Below are positions 13,578-25,500 of a stretch of DNA of 64,000 bases, piece by piece. The DNA comes from Carallia brachiata (taxonomy: Eukaryota > Streptophyta > Magnoliopsida > Malpighiales > Rhizophoraceae). Position 1 is the stretch's first letter. Every line of letters begins with the position of its first letter. The position numbers and the translations under genes were made by a program. Below the pieces are notes generated by a model. That model searched no databases, was not told the DNA's origin, and was given only the letters and a program-made list of their open reading frames with translations. The stretch lies in NCBI GenBank assembly GCA_021464245.1, contig JADCRB010000042.1:1240001-1304000 (forward strand). The letters run 5' to 3'.

Positions 13578-13766
13578 GCAAGTGCTGGTACAAATGATAG
13601 GGGTCCGTCACTGTTTAATTAAAAATTTTGAGTTTGATTTTCTGAAAATACAGTCGCGTTAAATACTTGATGGAAGACCTTTGCCACCCTTTGAGGTCCT
13701 ATCTAGATCGGTTAGATTAGTCAGCTAATTAGACTGGACACTGGACTGTCTCAGACAAAAAAAAAA
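13578..13766 (+). mobile_element. SINE-like repeat, family A, copy 2
   Basis: An approximately 190-bp unit. The head resembles a tRNA A-box (TGCTGGTACAAATGATAGG), followed about 25 bases later by a B-box-like string (GAGTTTGATTTTC). It has the shared core GTCACTGTTTAATTA and the shared 3' blocks, and ends in a 10-base A tail. A-box, B-box and A tail in this order fit a tRNA-derived SINE transcribed by RNA polymerase III. Confidence 0.6.
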
Positions 13767-15105
13767 GTTCATATTTAAAAATTTATGATCTTTGTATAAA
13801 TTAATTAATATAAAATTACTTCTAAAAATACACACTTTAAGTTCGGTAAGAATTTTTCCTAACAAATTTATCATTCTGTCCAATTTAATGAAGGAAATTT
13901 GTCAAAGGTAATGACTTGTCACAATTATGTGGACCAGATGCTGACATATAATTTAAAAATATGACAATTAAAATTTATGGCAGATGTAAAAAATAATCAC
14001 TAAACTCGACAACGTAGTAAATTTGTTAGAAAAATTTCCTATATAGCCTAAATTGTGAAATTTTGAATATAATGTTATGTTTGTTAATTTACGTAAAAAT
14101 TACGATTTTTTTAAATATTAATCCTTCAACCTTTGAACTTTGAACTGATTTTGATCACCTCAAGGCCCAATGCAGCCGTTTGAGAAGCACAACAATACTG
14201 CAGATGGGCACATTAGAGTGTGGATTGGAATTGGGCAAATTATGAATTCAACTGTGATTGCCTACCACTCATAGATAAGAGACACAAACAGGCAACTGGG
14301 AACTGGAATCCAAATGGTACGGTGAACCCCCCCAGCCCAGAGGATGCACAGGATCCTCCTGTCTTCCTTCTTGTCACTGCTTTTCCTCGTTCATTTCCTT
14401 ATGAGCAAACCTGGCGTTGGATATTATACATCGTAGCTCCATATCTTAAGGGAACTTTTGGTTATTATGTCGATACAACCGTGATGGTAAAAGGATTCGT
14501 AGAAACAAAAACACTATTTGGCCACGCTTCCAAATGAGTGCCGTGAATATGCAATGATCTAAACTGTTAAATTGTCAAAAATATATTAAATTTAAAAAAT
14601 AAAAAAATAAATAATTTAAATTACTACGTAATTACTGTATTTTTTTCTTAAGTGTGATCATATAATCGATGTCAAAAATTTCTCAAAATTCTATTCAATT
14701 TTTTGTCTGATTATTATTTTATGTGGATTTACGCATAGCTGAATCTAAAGTGGTTTTCACTTCGATCAATATAGATCGCCAGTAGCTTCTGGTGTATACA
14801 CTTGGCAGCACCATCTTGTTTTGCAAACCGGGAATTCCCTGAGGTCGAAGGGAAGTTGGATAAAGAAAGATACAAGAATTTGAATGATGTAGATGAGTTA
14901 TGGCAGTCAGTTCTCTCCCTATGTTGTGTTTTACAAATTCTTATTCTACCAAGTACCAACAAGAATATTTAAAAAAAAACCCTCAGCAAGATTGAACAAT
15001 TGGGAAGAAAATGAAAAAACCTTGCAACTTTTAATTGAAAAACAAGACAGCACTTGCATAATCACAATCATAATCCACAATGGTTTTTTTTTTTTTTTGG
15101 GTTTT
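13767..15105. other. Intergenic DNA and 3' flank of the BAG gene
   Basis: No supportable gene. A 105-codon frame at 14220-14537 has fairly balanced composition but resembles no family I know and has no partner exons. The last few hundred bases probably include the 3' UTR of the minus-strand BAG gene. Confidence 0.45.
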
Positions 15106-16335
15106 TCATTTCTTGGTTCCGCATTTCTTGTTATCAAGCGTTGATTCAGAACAATCCACCACCGACCCAACAGCACTCCGCTTCTTATTAGTTCTTCTCA
15201 ACCTGTCACACACGAAAGCCTTCTCCAGCTGCTCCACCCTCTGCGACAGTGAGCTGAGCAGCCGCATTTGCATCGCGTTCCTCTCAAACAGCTCCGTCAT
15301 CATTCCCACCATCTTCTCATTGTCCTCCACCATCCTCGTCAGCAACTCCCCGCTCCTTCTGTTCTCCTCCTCCTTTCCTTCCCTGCCATCACGATGGTCT
15401 CCGGCCACCCCTTCCCCGCTATCTTTCTTCCGCTCACCGCCGATGTCCATGGCATTCTCTTCTTGGTTTCCCAAGCTATCACAGCCATCGCCGCTATCTC
15501 CGTCCACCAGCGCCTCTGGATTCGCAGAGGAATCCGTTTGGCTCTCCGTATGAGCGTCCGCGCATTCACTCACTGAAGAAACTGTCGCTTCGTAATCGGC
15601 CGAGTCACAGTGATTCACCTCCGGAAATTGAAATTCCTCCTCCCACATCGGCTCAGCCTCATCTGATCTAGGCACAGATGTAGAATCTTGAGCATTATTC
15701 GTCAATTCTAGCGCAGTCGTAACGCCCTCAACGTCCTCAGGGGAGGTATCTTCCATGTCCACTTTTCCGGCCGGCAAATTCCCGCTAGAATCCCCAGCTT
15801 CCACCAAACCACCGGCACTTTCGGCCTCGGAGGAGACATCGTCGGCATAAACCGCCGTATCGCCGGCGGCGACAATGGCATCGACCGTCTCCTGCAACGC
15901 GATCGCCTTTTTGATAACCGCCTTCCTGCAATCCCTAACTCCGGAATCAACGCCGCGCACGGAGTCCAACCTCAGCAGCAAATTCATGAGCATCTCATTA
16001 ATCTTCAACCGTTCCTTCGAATCTCTCCGAATCAACTCCGCAGTTTCCTCCATCGAAATCCTCTTCTCGATCTCATTAACCTGCCTCCGGATCGCCGCAA
16101 TCTTCTTCACGCTCTTCCTCACCAGGAACCCCCTGAACAACCTCTGGATCTTCGCCGCCGATTCCGACCTTTCCTGATTCGACCCGACGTAGCGCACCGG
16201 GATCGACACCACCTTCTTCCGAGCCGGCACCGTCATCGTGGGCCTCAAAGAAGTTTCCCCCGCAGCGGGCGGCGAGTAGCGGTAACGGTGACCAGATGGA
16301 TAACTCCAGTGGCTGCCATAAAACGGACTATCCAT
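15106..16335 (-). CDS. IQ- and BAG-domain co-chaperone regulator (BAG5/BAG6-like)
   Basis: Intronless 409-residue protein. BAG domains bind the ATPase domain of HSP70/HSC70 and stimulate nucleotide exchange; plant members with an IQ motif next to the BAG domain bind calmodulin. The order is: a Pro/Tyr-rich head (residues 1-45); an IQ motif at about 58-77 (AAKIQRLFRGFLVRKSVKKI); and a helical BAG domain at about 78-156, with the typical ends (RRQVNEIE ... LRLDSVRGVDSGVRDCRKAVIKK split over three helices). A long acidic Ser/Glu/Asp-rich linker follows (about 160-310), then a coiled-coil segment (about 325-375, VEDNEKMVGMMTELFERN and LSSLSQRVEQLEKAF), and a basic tail. AtBAG5 is much shorter (about 215 residues); the extended tail with a terminal coiled coil is more like the BAG6 class. 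The first ATG in frame was used and no splice signals are needed. The promoter carries perfect heat-shock elements. Confidence 0.9.
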   Translation of the reverse strand: MDSPFYGSHWSYPSGHRYRYSPPAAGETSLRPTMTVPARKKVVSIPVRYVGSNQERSESAAKIQRLFRGFLVRKSVKKIAAIRRQVNEIEKRISMEETAELIRRDSKERLKINEMLMNLLLRLDSVRGVDSGVRDCRKAVIKKAIALQETVDAIVAAGDTAVYADDVSSEAESAGGLVEAGDSSGNLPAGKVDMEDTSPEDVEGVTTALELTNNAQDSTSVPRSDEAEPMWEEEFQFPEVNHCDSADYEATVSSVSECADAHTESQTDSSANPEALVDGDSGDGCDSLGNQEENAMDIGGERKKDSGEGVAGDHRDGREGKEEENRRSGELLTRMVEDNEKMVGMMTELFERNAMQMRLLSSLSQRVEQLEKAFVCDRLRRTNKKRSAVGSVVDCSESTLDNKKCGTKK

Positions 16336-16427
16336 GCTTGACCCGAATCAATAAATCGAAATTAACCCATTTTTTTTTTTCTCTTTTATGTTGCGAAGAT
16401 TGAAACGTTGCGAACAACGCTGGGACA

Positions 16428-16434
16428 TTTATAG
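16428..16434 (-). promoter_or_regulatory. TATA box of the BAG gene
   Basis: TATAAAT on the minus strand, about 95 bp upstream of the BAG start codon and about 80 bp downstream of the heat-shock element. The spacing suits transcription starting near 16400 with a 5' UTR of about 65 nt. Confidence 0.65.
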
Positions 16435-16515
16435 AAGAACTACTGAAGAAGCCATTGTGGTTTCGAGATTGCGTAGAAGCCCTGTTTGGAGACGGATGAT
16501 AATGGGGCTGGTAAG

Positions 16516-16583
16516 TTCCAGAAGTTTCCCGGAGTTGATGTTTGGGGGATCCGACGTGACTTCTAGACTGGCGTCGAATCTTC
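16516..16583 (-). promoter_or_regulatory. Heat-shock elements upstream of the BAG gene
   Basis: Plus-strand positions 16516-16528 read TTCcaGAAgtTTC, three perfect alternating HSE pentamer cores with correct 2-base spacing. A second site, GAAtcTTC, lies at 16576-16583. Trimeric heat-shock factors bind such nGAAnnTTCn arrays. The cluster is about 180-250 bp upstream of the start codon and just above the TATA box, so heat induction of this BAG gene is a strong inference. Confidence 0.75.
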
Positions 16584-16669
16584 GATTTGCCCTTAGCCAA
16601 ATGACAACATGAACAACGTTGGTTAAAGCGTTGGATGACGGGGAGTGATTGAATCTGTAGCGCAAGTCA

Positions 16670-19300
16670 GTATCGGACGAACACTATTTTCTCTGACACT
16701 ACTTTTCTATTAGTAATACATTGGTTCATTTGTTAGGCTGTCAAAATTGGTTATCTGTCTGAATGTATTTTTGTGTAACAAGATAGTAATTTTGTACAAC
16801 CAGATTGATATTTTATGCAACAAAAAAATTTTTTATTTTTCTGTATTTTTTTTGTTGCACAAAATAGCAGTCTTGTTGTACAAAATCACTGTCTTGTTGC
16901 ACAAAAAAATATTCGGGCAGATGCCCAATTCTGCAGATGTAATGGCACTCTTGTTGAAAGTATGTTTTTATTTGTATTTTATTTAAAAAATTAAATTTTA
17001 AGTATTATTTTTTATGAAAAATAGAGAAAGTAAAAGAATATTTTTCTCTATAAAAAAATAGAAAGATAAATATGGCAGTAGTTTTTCTCAGTTTTTTTAG
17101 AATTCTTTATTTTCAGTAATTATGCATATTTATGTTATACATGTCTTAAATGTCAAACGAATAATCGTTGAAAAAATTGAGTAAATTGCAATACATGTTA
17201 AATCCTAATTGAGTAAACTGAGTTTATAATTGTAATTGTTATTATAAATAATATAAGAATCTTATGAGAAAACTAAATACTAATTAAAAATTTAAAATAA
17301 TCTGAAATATTATTAAATCAAATTGAATAATTAAAACTAATAAAAATAAATATGTCAAAGTTTTTTGTTTATTTTGATTGATCTAATAGAACTAAGAAAG
17401 CTAACATCTTCTTTTTGTATTATGTTATTTTCTTTTCTTTTTCATAATTTTTTTAACAACTTCCTATATAAAAAATTGTCCTTTTTATCAAAAAAAAAAA
17501 AAACTCTCTCCTTCTTTTATCTCCACCTCTCAAATATATTTATCACTTATGGTGGAAGCCCTTCTATTTTTGCTAGATTTTGAGAAAAATTTTATTTCTC
17601 ATTGCATTTTTAACAGAATTTAATAGGTGCAATCATAAACAAAGTAAAATTTACGATGCTTATAAGGGTTGGTTGAAATCTATTAGAGAGCCATGGCTCT
17701 CAGACACGAAAAACTGTGAACTCCTATTTTAGAATATGGAGCCCCTAAAATAAAAGGGGATGCAATATCCTAATTTTAGAAGCCGTGACTCCTCATTATT
17801 ATTTGAGTAATTCTAAATATACTGAAAATCGTGTTATGAAATATTAGAAATATATAATTATGAACAAAATTATTAACTTTTTTTTTGATTTGATGGTATT
17901 AAAAAAATTAACAATTTTTTTTATAATTACACATTTCAAAATATTTTATAACACGATTTTTTAGATATTTAGTATTACTCTTATTATTTTTATGGGTTAT
18001 AGTCATAGATAGTGCCAAATATACGTTTTTCTAACCAATTAAAGTGAACTTTTAAAAATTATTAAGAAATAGGCATATTGATCGATCCCTAGAAAAATTC
18101 AAGGACTTTGTTTTTAAAGTGCAAATGATCCATATATAGAGATAGAGCCCTCGGTTCCAAGTGTTACATTCTCTTTTTTAATGTGAATAATAAATAAATA
18201 ACTATTAGGGATATGTAGTTTGGATATAAACTTATAAAAAAATAAAATAGAAGAGTAAAATAAGCGAGAGAAAAATAAAATACATGAAGATGTTACATCA
18301 TTTCTTCTATTTGAAGGAGGATAATAAAAGGAAAAAAATTAAAACTTTTTTGTTGAAGAAATGATGAAAAGTGATAGTTTAGAAAATAGCAGTTGTTATA
18401 GTTGCATTTTAATCTTATATTATAATTAATGAGCATTAATGCAAAAATTAATGTGGGTGAGTTGATCATTTTATGAATCAAGTGGTATGGGGGATTTTTA
18501 TTTTAATTTTTTTTAAGTGAGTGTAATTTATTCATAATCTTATATTACATAATAAATAGGGTCTATTTAAATAAAAAAATTAAAAATAATATTTAAATAA
18601 TTTTTAAATCATGAGTTAGTTTTATTCACTTAAAAAAAAATAAATTAACAAGTACCGTATGTATGAAATTAATAACTTTTCTCAATGAACTGAGTAGACC
18701 ATAATAAAAATTAATTTTCTTCTTTCTAAGACATTTTTCAAACGTTCATTTTTTCTTTTTTTTTCTCTTTTTTTTTTCTGTCTGAACAAAATATGTAAGT
18801 GTAAAATTTGGAGAGAGACTTATAATTTTATCCTATACATAGTTAATTGTCCATCCTCCAATCCAAACTCAAAAAAAAAAAAAAAAAACAAATTCTACTT
18901 CTAAGGTCAACTTTATTATATGAAAGATTCATTCGAACTCAACTAATGCTAAATTCTCTTTATTAGAAATTAAATAAAGATATCTATAAATAATATGATG
19001 ATTAATATATTTACGATGTACAATTAATATGTCTCAAATAAGACATTTAAAATGACTTATATTATACTTACATATCACCAATAGAAGTCAGAATCCTAAA
19101 TTTTTCAAGTGAGAAATGAAAGGATTATCAATTAAACTAATCTTTGTTGAAAAAAAAAAAGGTAAAAAAAAAAAAAAAAAGCAAGAGAAAAGAAACAATA
19201 AAAGGAAAAAAAAAAAAACCCCATAACAGGGAGAAGTACAAAAAAGAGGGAGAGAGAGGAAGAGGGCAGTGATAGAACAAGCTGTATTCACTTGGATTTA
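16670..19300. other. Intergenic DNA, no gene found
   Basis: AT-rich sequence between divergently oriented genes, with many A/T homopolymers. Near 16780-16915 the phrase TTGTRCAAC/TTGTTGCACAA recurs five or six times on both orientations, a short degenerate repeat of unknown nature. No coding potential was recognised. Confidence 0.45.
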
Positions 19301-19379
19301 AGCTGATTTTAAGTTTCCACTGTTCTTCTCTCCACCCAAACCCACCCTCAGGCCCTCACCTCTGTTCCCTCCTCAGAAG

Positions 19380-19592
19380 CCACATCTCTCCTCTCTCTCT
19401 CTCTCTCTCTGAGCTTCAAAAACCCTAGTTCTTCTCTCCCTCTCTCTCTGCACAAACAGCGGTTGCATCTTGTTCTTTATCTGTCTCCGCTCCTTTCAAA
19501 TTTGTAACTCATTCAATCCAAGATTCTGTGATTGTTCCTCGCTCCGATCTCTTCTAAACTATTTCCTCTGATTTTCCTCCGCCGCCCGTCCG
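19380..19592 (+). promoter_or_regulatory. Pyrimidine-rich 5' UTR of the GYF gene
   Basis: A (CT)n tract at about 19389-19412 and further CT-rich blocks lie immediately upstream of the ATG at 19593. CT-rich leaders are common in plant housekeeping genes. No TATA box was obvious, so the transcription start is not placed. Confidence 0.45.
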
Positions 19593-22500
19593 ATGGCCGA
19601 AGGCAAGCTCGATCTCCCCGACGATCTCCTCTCCGCCAAAATCTCCGATCACTCCTGGTCCCTCCCCCTCCCTAAAGGTACTCTCATTCCGATTCCGATG
19701 CCGCCGTTGCCGACTTATTGTCCGTTTCCGATTTAATTGATCTGAGCTCTTTACTTTTGAAATGTTCTTTATCTTTTTTTTTTTTTTGAAATTTCTTGTT
19801 CTTATTTCTTTCCATTTTAATATTGTTGATCAGATCGATGTGTGTTCTATTTTTGTTTTCTCCGTTTCGGTTTGTCATTGTTAATTTTCTTAATTCTACT
19901 TATAGATTTGCTTGGATTTTGCTAATTGCTGATTCATTTTTTCTTAATTTGCGATCCGTTTATTGTCAACTTCCACAAGTTTGCTTTCATCGAAGTTCAA
20001 TTCAGTCCTGGCATGTTTATTTGCTTTTTTATTTATTTAATTCGACCAGTGGCACTGCAATTATATATATATATATATTATCAGGAGCTAGTACTGGGAA
20101 TGAGCCTCTGAAAGTTTGGGAGAGACTATCTTAGTTTGAGCTTCGTCGGTTAACTTGACATTAGGAGTGACGTGTTTGGGATTGCAATACCCATTTGCAG
20201 AAGCTCGGATGTTACCTGACTGTGATTATCAATCATTACAAATGAATGAGGACCATTTGGTCTTTTTCTCTTCTTGTGCCCAATTTTGGCTTTCATTATG
20301 CGTTCAATTTTGAATGTTGAAGCTCATTAGTAGATATTTCTGCAAGCTAGTCGCTAGTTCTTTGGAATGGTATCAACAAGCTTCTGATTTTTCTTTTATC
20401 TTCCAGTACTCCCAGTGGATGCTACTGGAGTAGGTGAGGGAGAAAAGGTCCCCATTGGGTTGCACGATGACTTAAAAGGTAGAACATCTGACTCTATTTG
20501 TTTAGCAAGTGGCCTTTTTACATGTTGAAATATTATGGTTCCTAGCCAGTTTCTCTAACACAAGTGATACTGTTGAATGACCTATTATCGCAGATCAAAT
20601 GGCATCCGAAAGCAGCATACCTCTATCTCCCCAGTGGCTTTATACTAAACCAAGTGACACCAAGATGGTATATTCTAGCTCTTTCCAAGAATGCTGTTAT
20701 ATTCTTCCTTCATCTTTTTTATTACAACTGTACTTTTTATCCCCCTTAATTTCTGACTTTTGAACATGAATACATGTACTTCATTGTATTGCCATATATG
20801 AAAGAGTTTTTGATTTCTTTGCATGTTGCTACATAATTGAGGACTAGCTTGTATTTCAGTGCTATGGTTTAGAGTTCTTAGTTGGTTTTGCTAGTTGCCT
20901 TGTGAAGCTTAATTATTCATTCCTTAATTTTTTTACTCTAATAACTGTTTCCCCTTAGAAACTATCTGTCTGTTTCGATGTCCTGAAATCTCCAGCCTTT
21001 CATCTGAACATAGTTTAAGTAGATTATAAATTTTTATGGTTTTATTTGGTAAATTTTTTTTTGGCTTCTTATCTGGTAAAAACATATGAAATGAAATAGA
21101 AAGGGAGGCTGATACCCAATATGAGCACTGCATAAGCTTTGTCTTATTCTTGGAGCATGTCTTAGAAGTTTGAGATCTCTTTCTAAGTGAATCTTGAAGA
21201 AGACTGTTACTGTTTCTAATCTACTCTTGACTCTTGAGAATTTAACATAGGTGTGAAATGGTAACTCTATAGTGCCTTTTGTTTTAATGGGATCCATCTT
21301 AGGTGCATAGAGGCTTCAACATTCTGTGCTATTAGCTTAATTTGATCGACCGATCCATAGAAGTTTTTGAGGGGTTAGATGAGATGCCACCAAGTATTGA
21401 AATAATCTTTTTTTTTTTTATCCACGTAAATGTTAGCATTCTGCTTCTGCTTCTGTTGACAGGATATGCGTGCTCCAACTTCTGCGTCAGTTGGAAACTC
21501 TAGTGATCCTAGTCAGAAGGATGGTTGGCGTTTGGATGGATCTGAGGACAAGAAGGATTGGAGGAAGGCTGCTCCAGACACTGAAGGTAGCCGCCGGTGG
21601 CGTGAAGAGGAAAGAGAAACTAGCTTACTTGGTGCTAGAAGAGATCGCAGAAAAACAGACCGTCGTGCTGATGGGGTTCCCATCAGAGAGACAATTGACA
21701 GTCGAGTTTTGCCTTCCTCTGATCGGTGGCATGACAGTAGTAATAGGAATTCTGGGCACGAAACACGCCGTGATGGAAAATGGTCATCTAGGTGGGGTCC
21801 TGAAGACAAAGATAAGGAATCAAGAATCGAGAAGAGGGCAGATGGAGAAAAAGATAAGGAAGATGTTCAAAATGACAATCGACCTTCTATTATAAGTACC
21901 AACCGTCCCACTGCTGAGCGGGATCTGGATTCACGTGATAAATGGAGGCCACGACATAGAATGGAGGGTCCATTCTGGTGGTTCTGCTCCCTACCGTGCT
22001 GCACCTGGATTTGGTCTCGAGAGAGGACGGGTTGAAGGTTCAAATTTAGGGTTCAGTCTTGGACGTGGAAGGTCAAATGTTGTTGGTAGGAGTTACTCTG
22101 CAGGCATTGTTAATGCTGCTGATGCACACAAAAATGGAAGTATAATTGGGAAACCAAATATCTCTTGTGACTCATTTTGCTATCCTAGGGGTAAGCTTCT
22201 TGACATATATCGCACACGCAAGCTAGATCCATCTTTCTCTATGATTCCTGTTGAGATGGATGAATCTCCGCCCATAACTCAAGGGGGCTTTATTGAACCA
22301 TTGGCTTTTGTTGTACCTGATGCTGAAGAGGAGGTCAGTAATTAGGTTTTTAGTATTAATCTTAGTGTCTGCCTCACATTTGTTTCGTTTGTTCTAAATA
22401 TTCTTTGTTCTGGGTTGGTTTTATGATGTCTATAGGCCATTCTTACTGATATCTGGAAGGGAAAGATCACAAGTAGTGGAGTGGTATACAATGCATTTAA

Positions 22501-25500
22501 AAAAGGAAGGTCAACAGAAAACATTCCAGGTACTTTAGGCTTTATACTTAAACATCCATTTATGTACCATAATCTTCTGCTGAATCTTTTCTGATGTTCC
22601 TCATCAATGTCAAGGCATTGGAGAGTCCACCGAGGAGAAACAGGGTATCCTCTCCTTGGTTCTTGCTGAAGAGGCTGTGGATACCTTTCAAGAAGCTGCA
22701 AGTGAGAATGTAGATCGAACTAATGGAATAAGTTCCTTGTTGAATAATGGTTCAAATATCAATGCATTAAATGGTGAGTGTCTTTTGACCTTAGATGCAT
22801 CATTTTCTGGAGTATTCGGATAAATTGGATGTCTTTGCTTGTCATTTTTTACATGTTATAAAAACTATGTTTCTTTACGCAGAGAAGGACAATCATGAAG
22901 AAGGGCAAAACAAAGGTAGCTCTGATGGATTCAATGCCAGCATTTTAGAATGTGCTAATGTCTCCACTGCCAAAGAGATCGGTTTTGCTTCTCCTGTCGA
23001 TGTTGTTGAAAATTGGAAAATGCAGAAGCCTGATTTTATTGATCACTCCCACTCTGGCCTATCTGTGGATGTCAAGACCAAGCTTCCTGATGATTCAAGC
23101 TCTCTGTTTGTTCTTCCCCTTTCAGAGCAAACACATAGTATCAGTATCCCACACTTGGCCATTGACAGTGAGCTGAAGGACCAAGAAAGGGATGCTACAC
23201 CTGAGGATTTGTATTTCTATTACATTGATCCTCATGGGAACACTCAGGGACCGTTTCTTGGAGCTGACATCATTTTGTGGTTTGAAGAAGGTTATTTTGG
23301 AACAGATTTGCCAGTCCGCTTAGCAGATGCTCGTGAAGGAACACCTTTCCGAGATTTGGGTGAGATCATGCCGCACCTGAAACTGAGAGATGAAACAGCC
23401 AGCAATGAGCAGGGGAAATCTGGTTTCTCAGGAGGAAAGTTAGATCCTGGTTTGCCTCTTGCTTCTATTTCAGATGTTATTGATTCGTCTGCCATAAATG
23501 ACTTATGTGAGCCATTGTCAGAGTTCAACAGCCTTGCATCTCAGCATGCTCAATCGAGAATGTCTGAGGCTGAAGTTCCATTGCGACTGCCACATTCTGA
23601 AGCTCAAAGCTTCCACGATTTTGTCGCACAAGATGAAGGTGTTTTCTTGTTTCTGTTCTCTTTCGATTACTTAGTTTTGATGAAACCAACTGCGCATATG
23701 TCCTAATACCCCATCTTGATTTTGCAGAAATCGTCTTTCCAGGGAGACCTAGTAGTGCTGGCTATCCTACTGTGAAATCATCAGGGAATCTTCTTGATCC
23801 CTTAGCTAATGTCAATAGTCATCAATCTCATCCAAATGAATTGATAGATTCTGGTCTGCCATATCAGAAAGATAACAAGTTGCACCCTTTTGGCTTGTTA
23901 TGGTCGGAGCTTGAAGGTTCTCATACTAGACAGAACGAGTCATCAGATACTCCTGCCACTATGGGAAGGGCTGACTCATATGGTGCCATGACTGATCAAG
24001 CTCCTGTTAACGAGAAATGGCCTGATGCTTATAGACAAGATATTCTTCCTGTGCCTAACTCATTTCAAGATACCATAGCTGCCCGCCATTTTCACATACA
24101 GAGCAGGAGCCCAATCATTTTGATCTAGTGGAGCAGCTCATGTCACAACAATTTCAGCAGCAACAATTCCACCAGCGTAGTACACTGTCATCTCATGCAC
24201 AGTCAAATCAACCGCTTCTTGAACATGTGCTAGGTCAGAATCTCATTCACCATCAACAGTTGGCCAGCCATGCTGCAGCAGATCTGGAACATATCTTGGC
24301 ACTCAGGCTGCAACAGCAGCGGCAGCTTCAGCTTGAACAGCAATTACAGCAACAGATTCATCAGCAACAAAAGCTTTTGCAAGAGCAGCACCAATCTCAA
24401 GCTCGACAGGCACTGCTTGAACAGCTGCTGCATGGCCAGATGCCTGATCCTGGCCTTCCACACACACGTATTGATCCTCTTAGAACCAACAGTGGTCTTG
24501 ACCAGTTTTTATTGGAGCAGCAGCTTTTGCAGGAGCTGCAGCAGCAATCGCATCATTCTGTCAGGCATCTTCTTCCATCTGTAGATCGGCTTACTCAAGC
24601 AAAATTTGGACAGGCAGCACAGCAAGAGCAGCAGCAAAGAGATTTATTTGAACTATTATCACGGGAACAGCATGGACAAATACAATCTTTTGAGCACCAG
24701 GTCCTTCAAGAGCAGCTGCAGGCAAGGCAATTGTCAATAGGGTTAAGGCAGCAGAGAATTTTGGAAGATGACAGACGACATTTTGATCCTGCCTGGCCCG
24801 TTAATGAAAATGATCAGTTCCTTGGGAGTCTTGCTGGGAACCATAGAGCACACTCTTCAGGGATTAGCCCACTAGAATTTTATCAGCGACAACAGAGGCC
24901 TATTCATGAGGACCGGGTGAGTCACTTAGAGCGGAATTTCTCCTTTCAGGACCGACTTCAGGAAGGCATTTATGAGCCTGGGTCAGTACCATTTGAGCGT
25001 TCTTTGTCTTTGCCTGCTGGAGCTTCAGGGATGAATATGGATGTGGTAGATGCTATGGCTCGTGCTCATGGTTTAGACATGCAGGAGTTTGGTGCACACA
25101 TGCAGTCTGCAGGTCAAGTTGGAGCCTTTTCTTCTGGCATCCCAACCCACAATCCTTATCACCCTATGGTTCCTAATCAATTGCGTGCTTCTCATATGGA
25201 TGCAAATGAGGGCTACTGGTCTGAAAGCAATGGGCAGCTATCAAATGACTGGTTGGAATCCCGGATTCAGCAATTGCACATCAATGTTGAGCAGCAGAAA
25301 AGGGAATCAGACATTAAAATAGCTGCTGAAGATCCAACTTCATGGATGTCAGATGGTCTAAATGATGACAAGTCTAGACGATTATTAATGGAATTTCTCC
25401 ATCAGAGAGGAGGCCACCAACCTGTTGATTCTCTACAAAGTAATGATGGATCATCTGGCCTGTACTCTGGATCAAGCTTATCGAATCATCCATTCGGTGT

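Noticed and set aside
14220..14537. 105-codon open frame with balanced composition
   Set aside because: No recognisable domain, no promoter or splice context, and the start codon is TTG or GTG-like.
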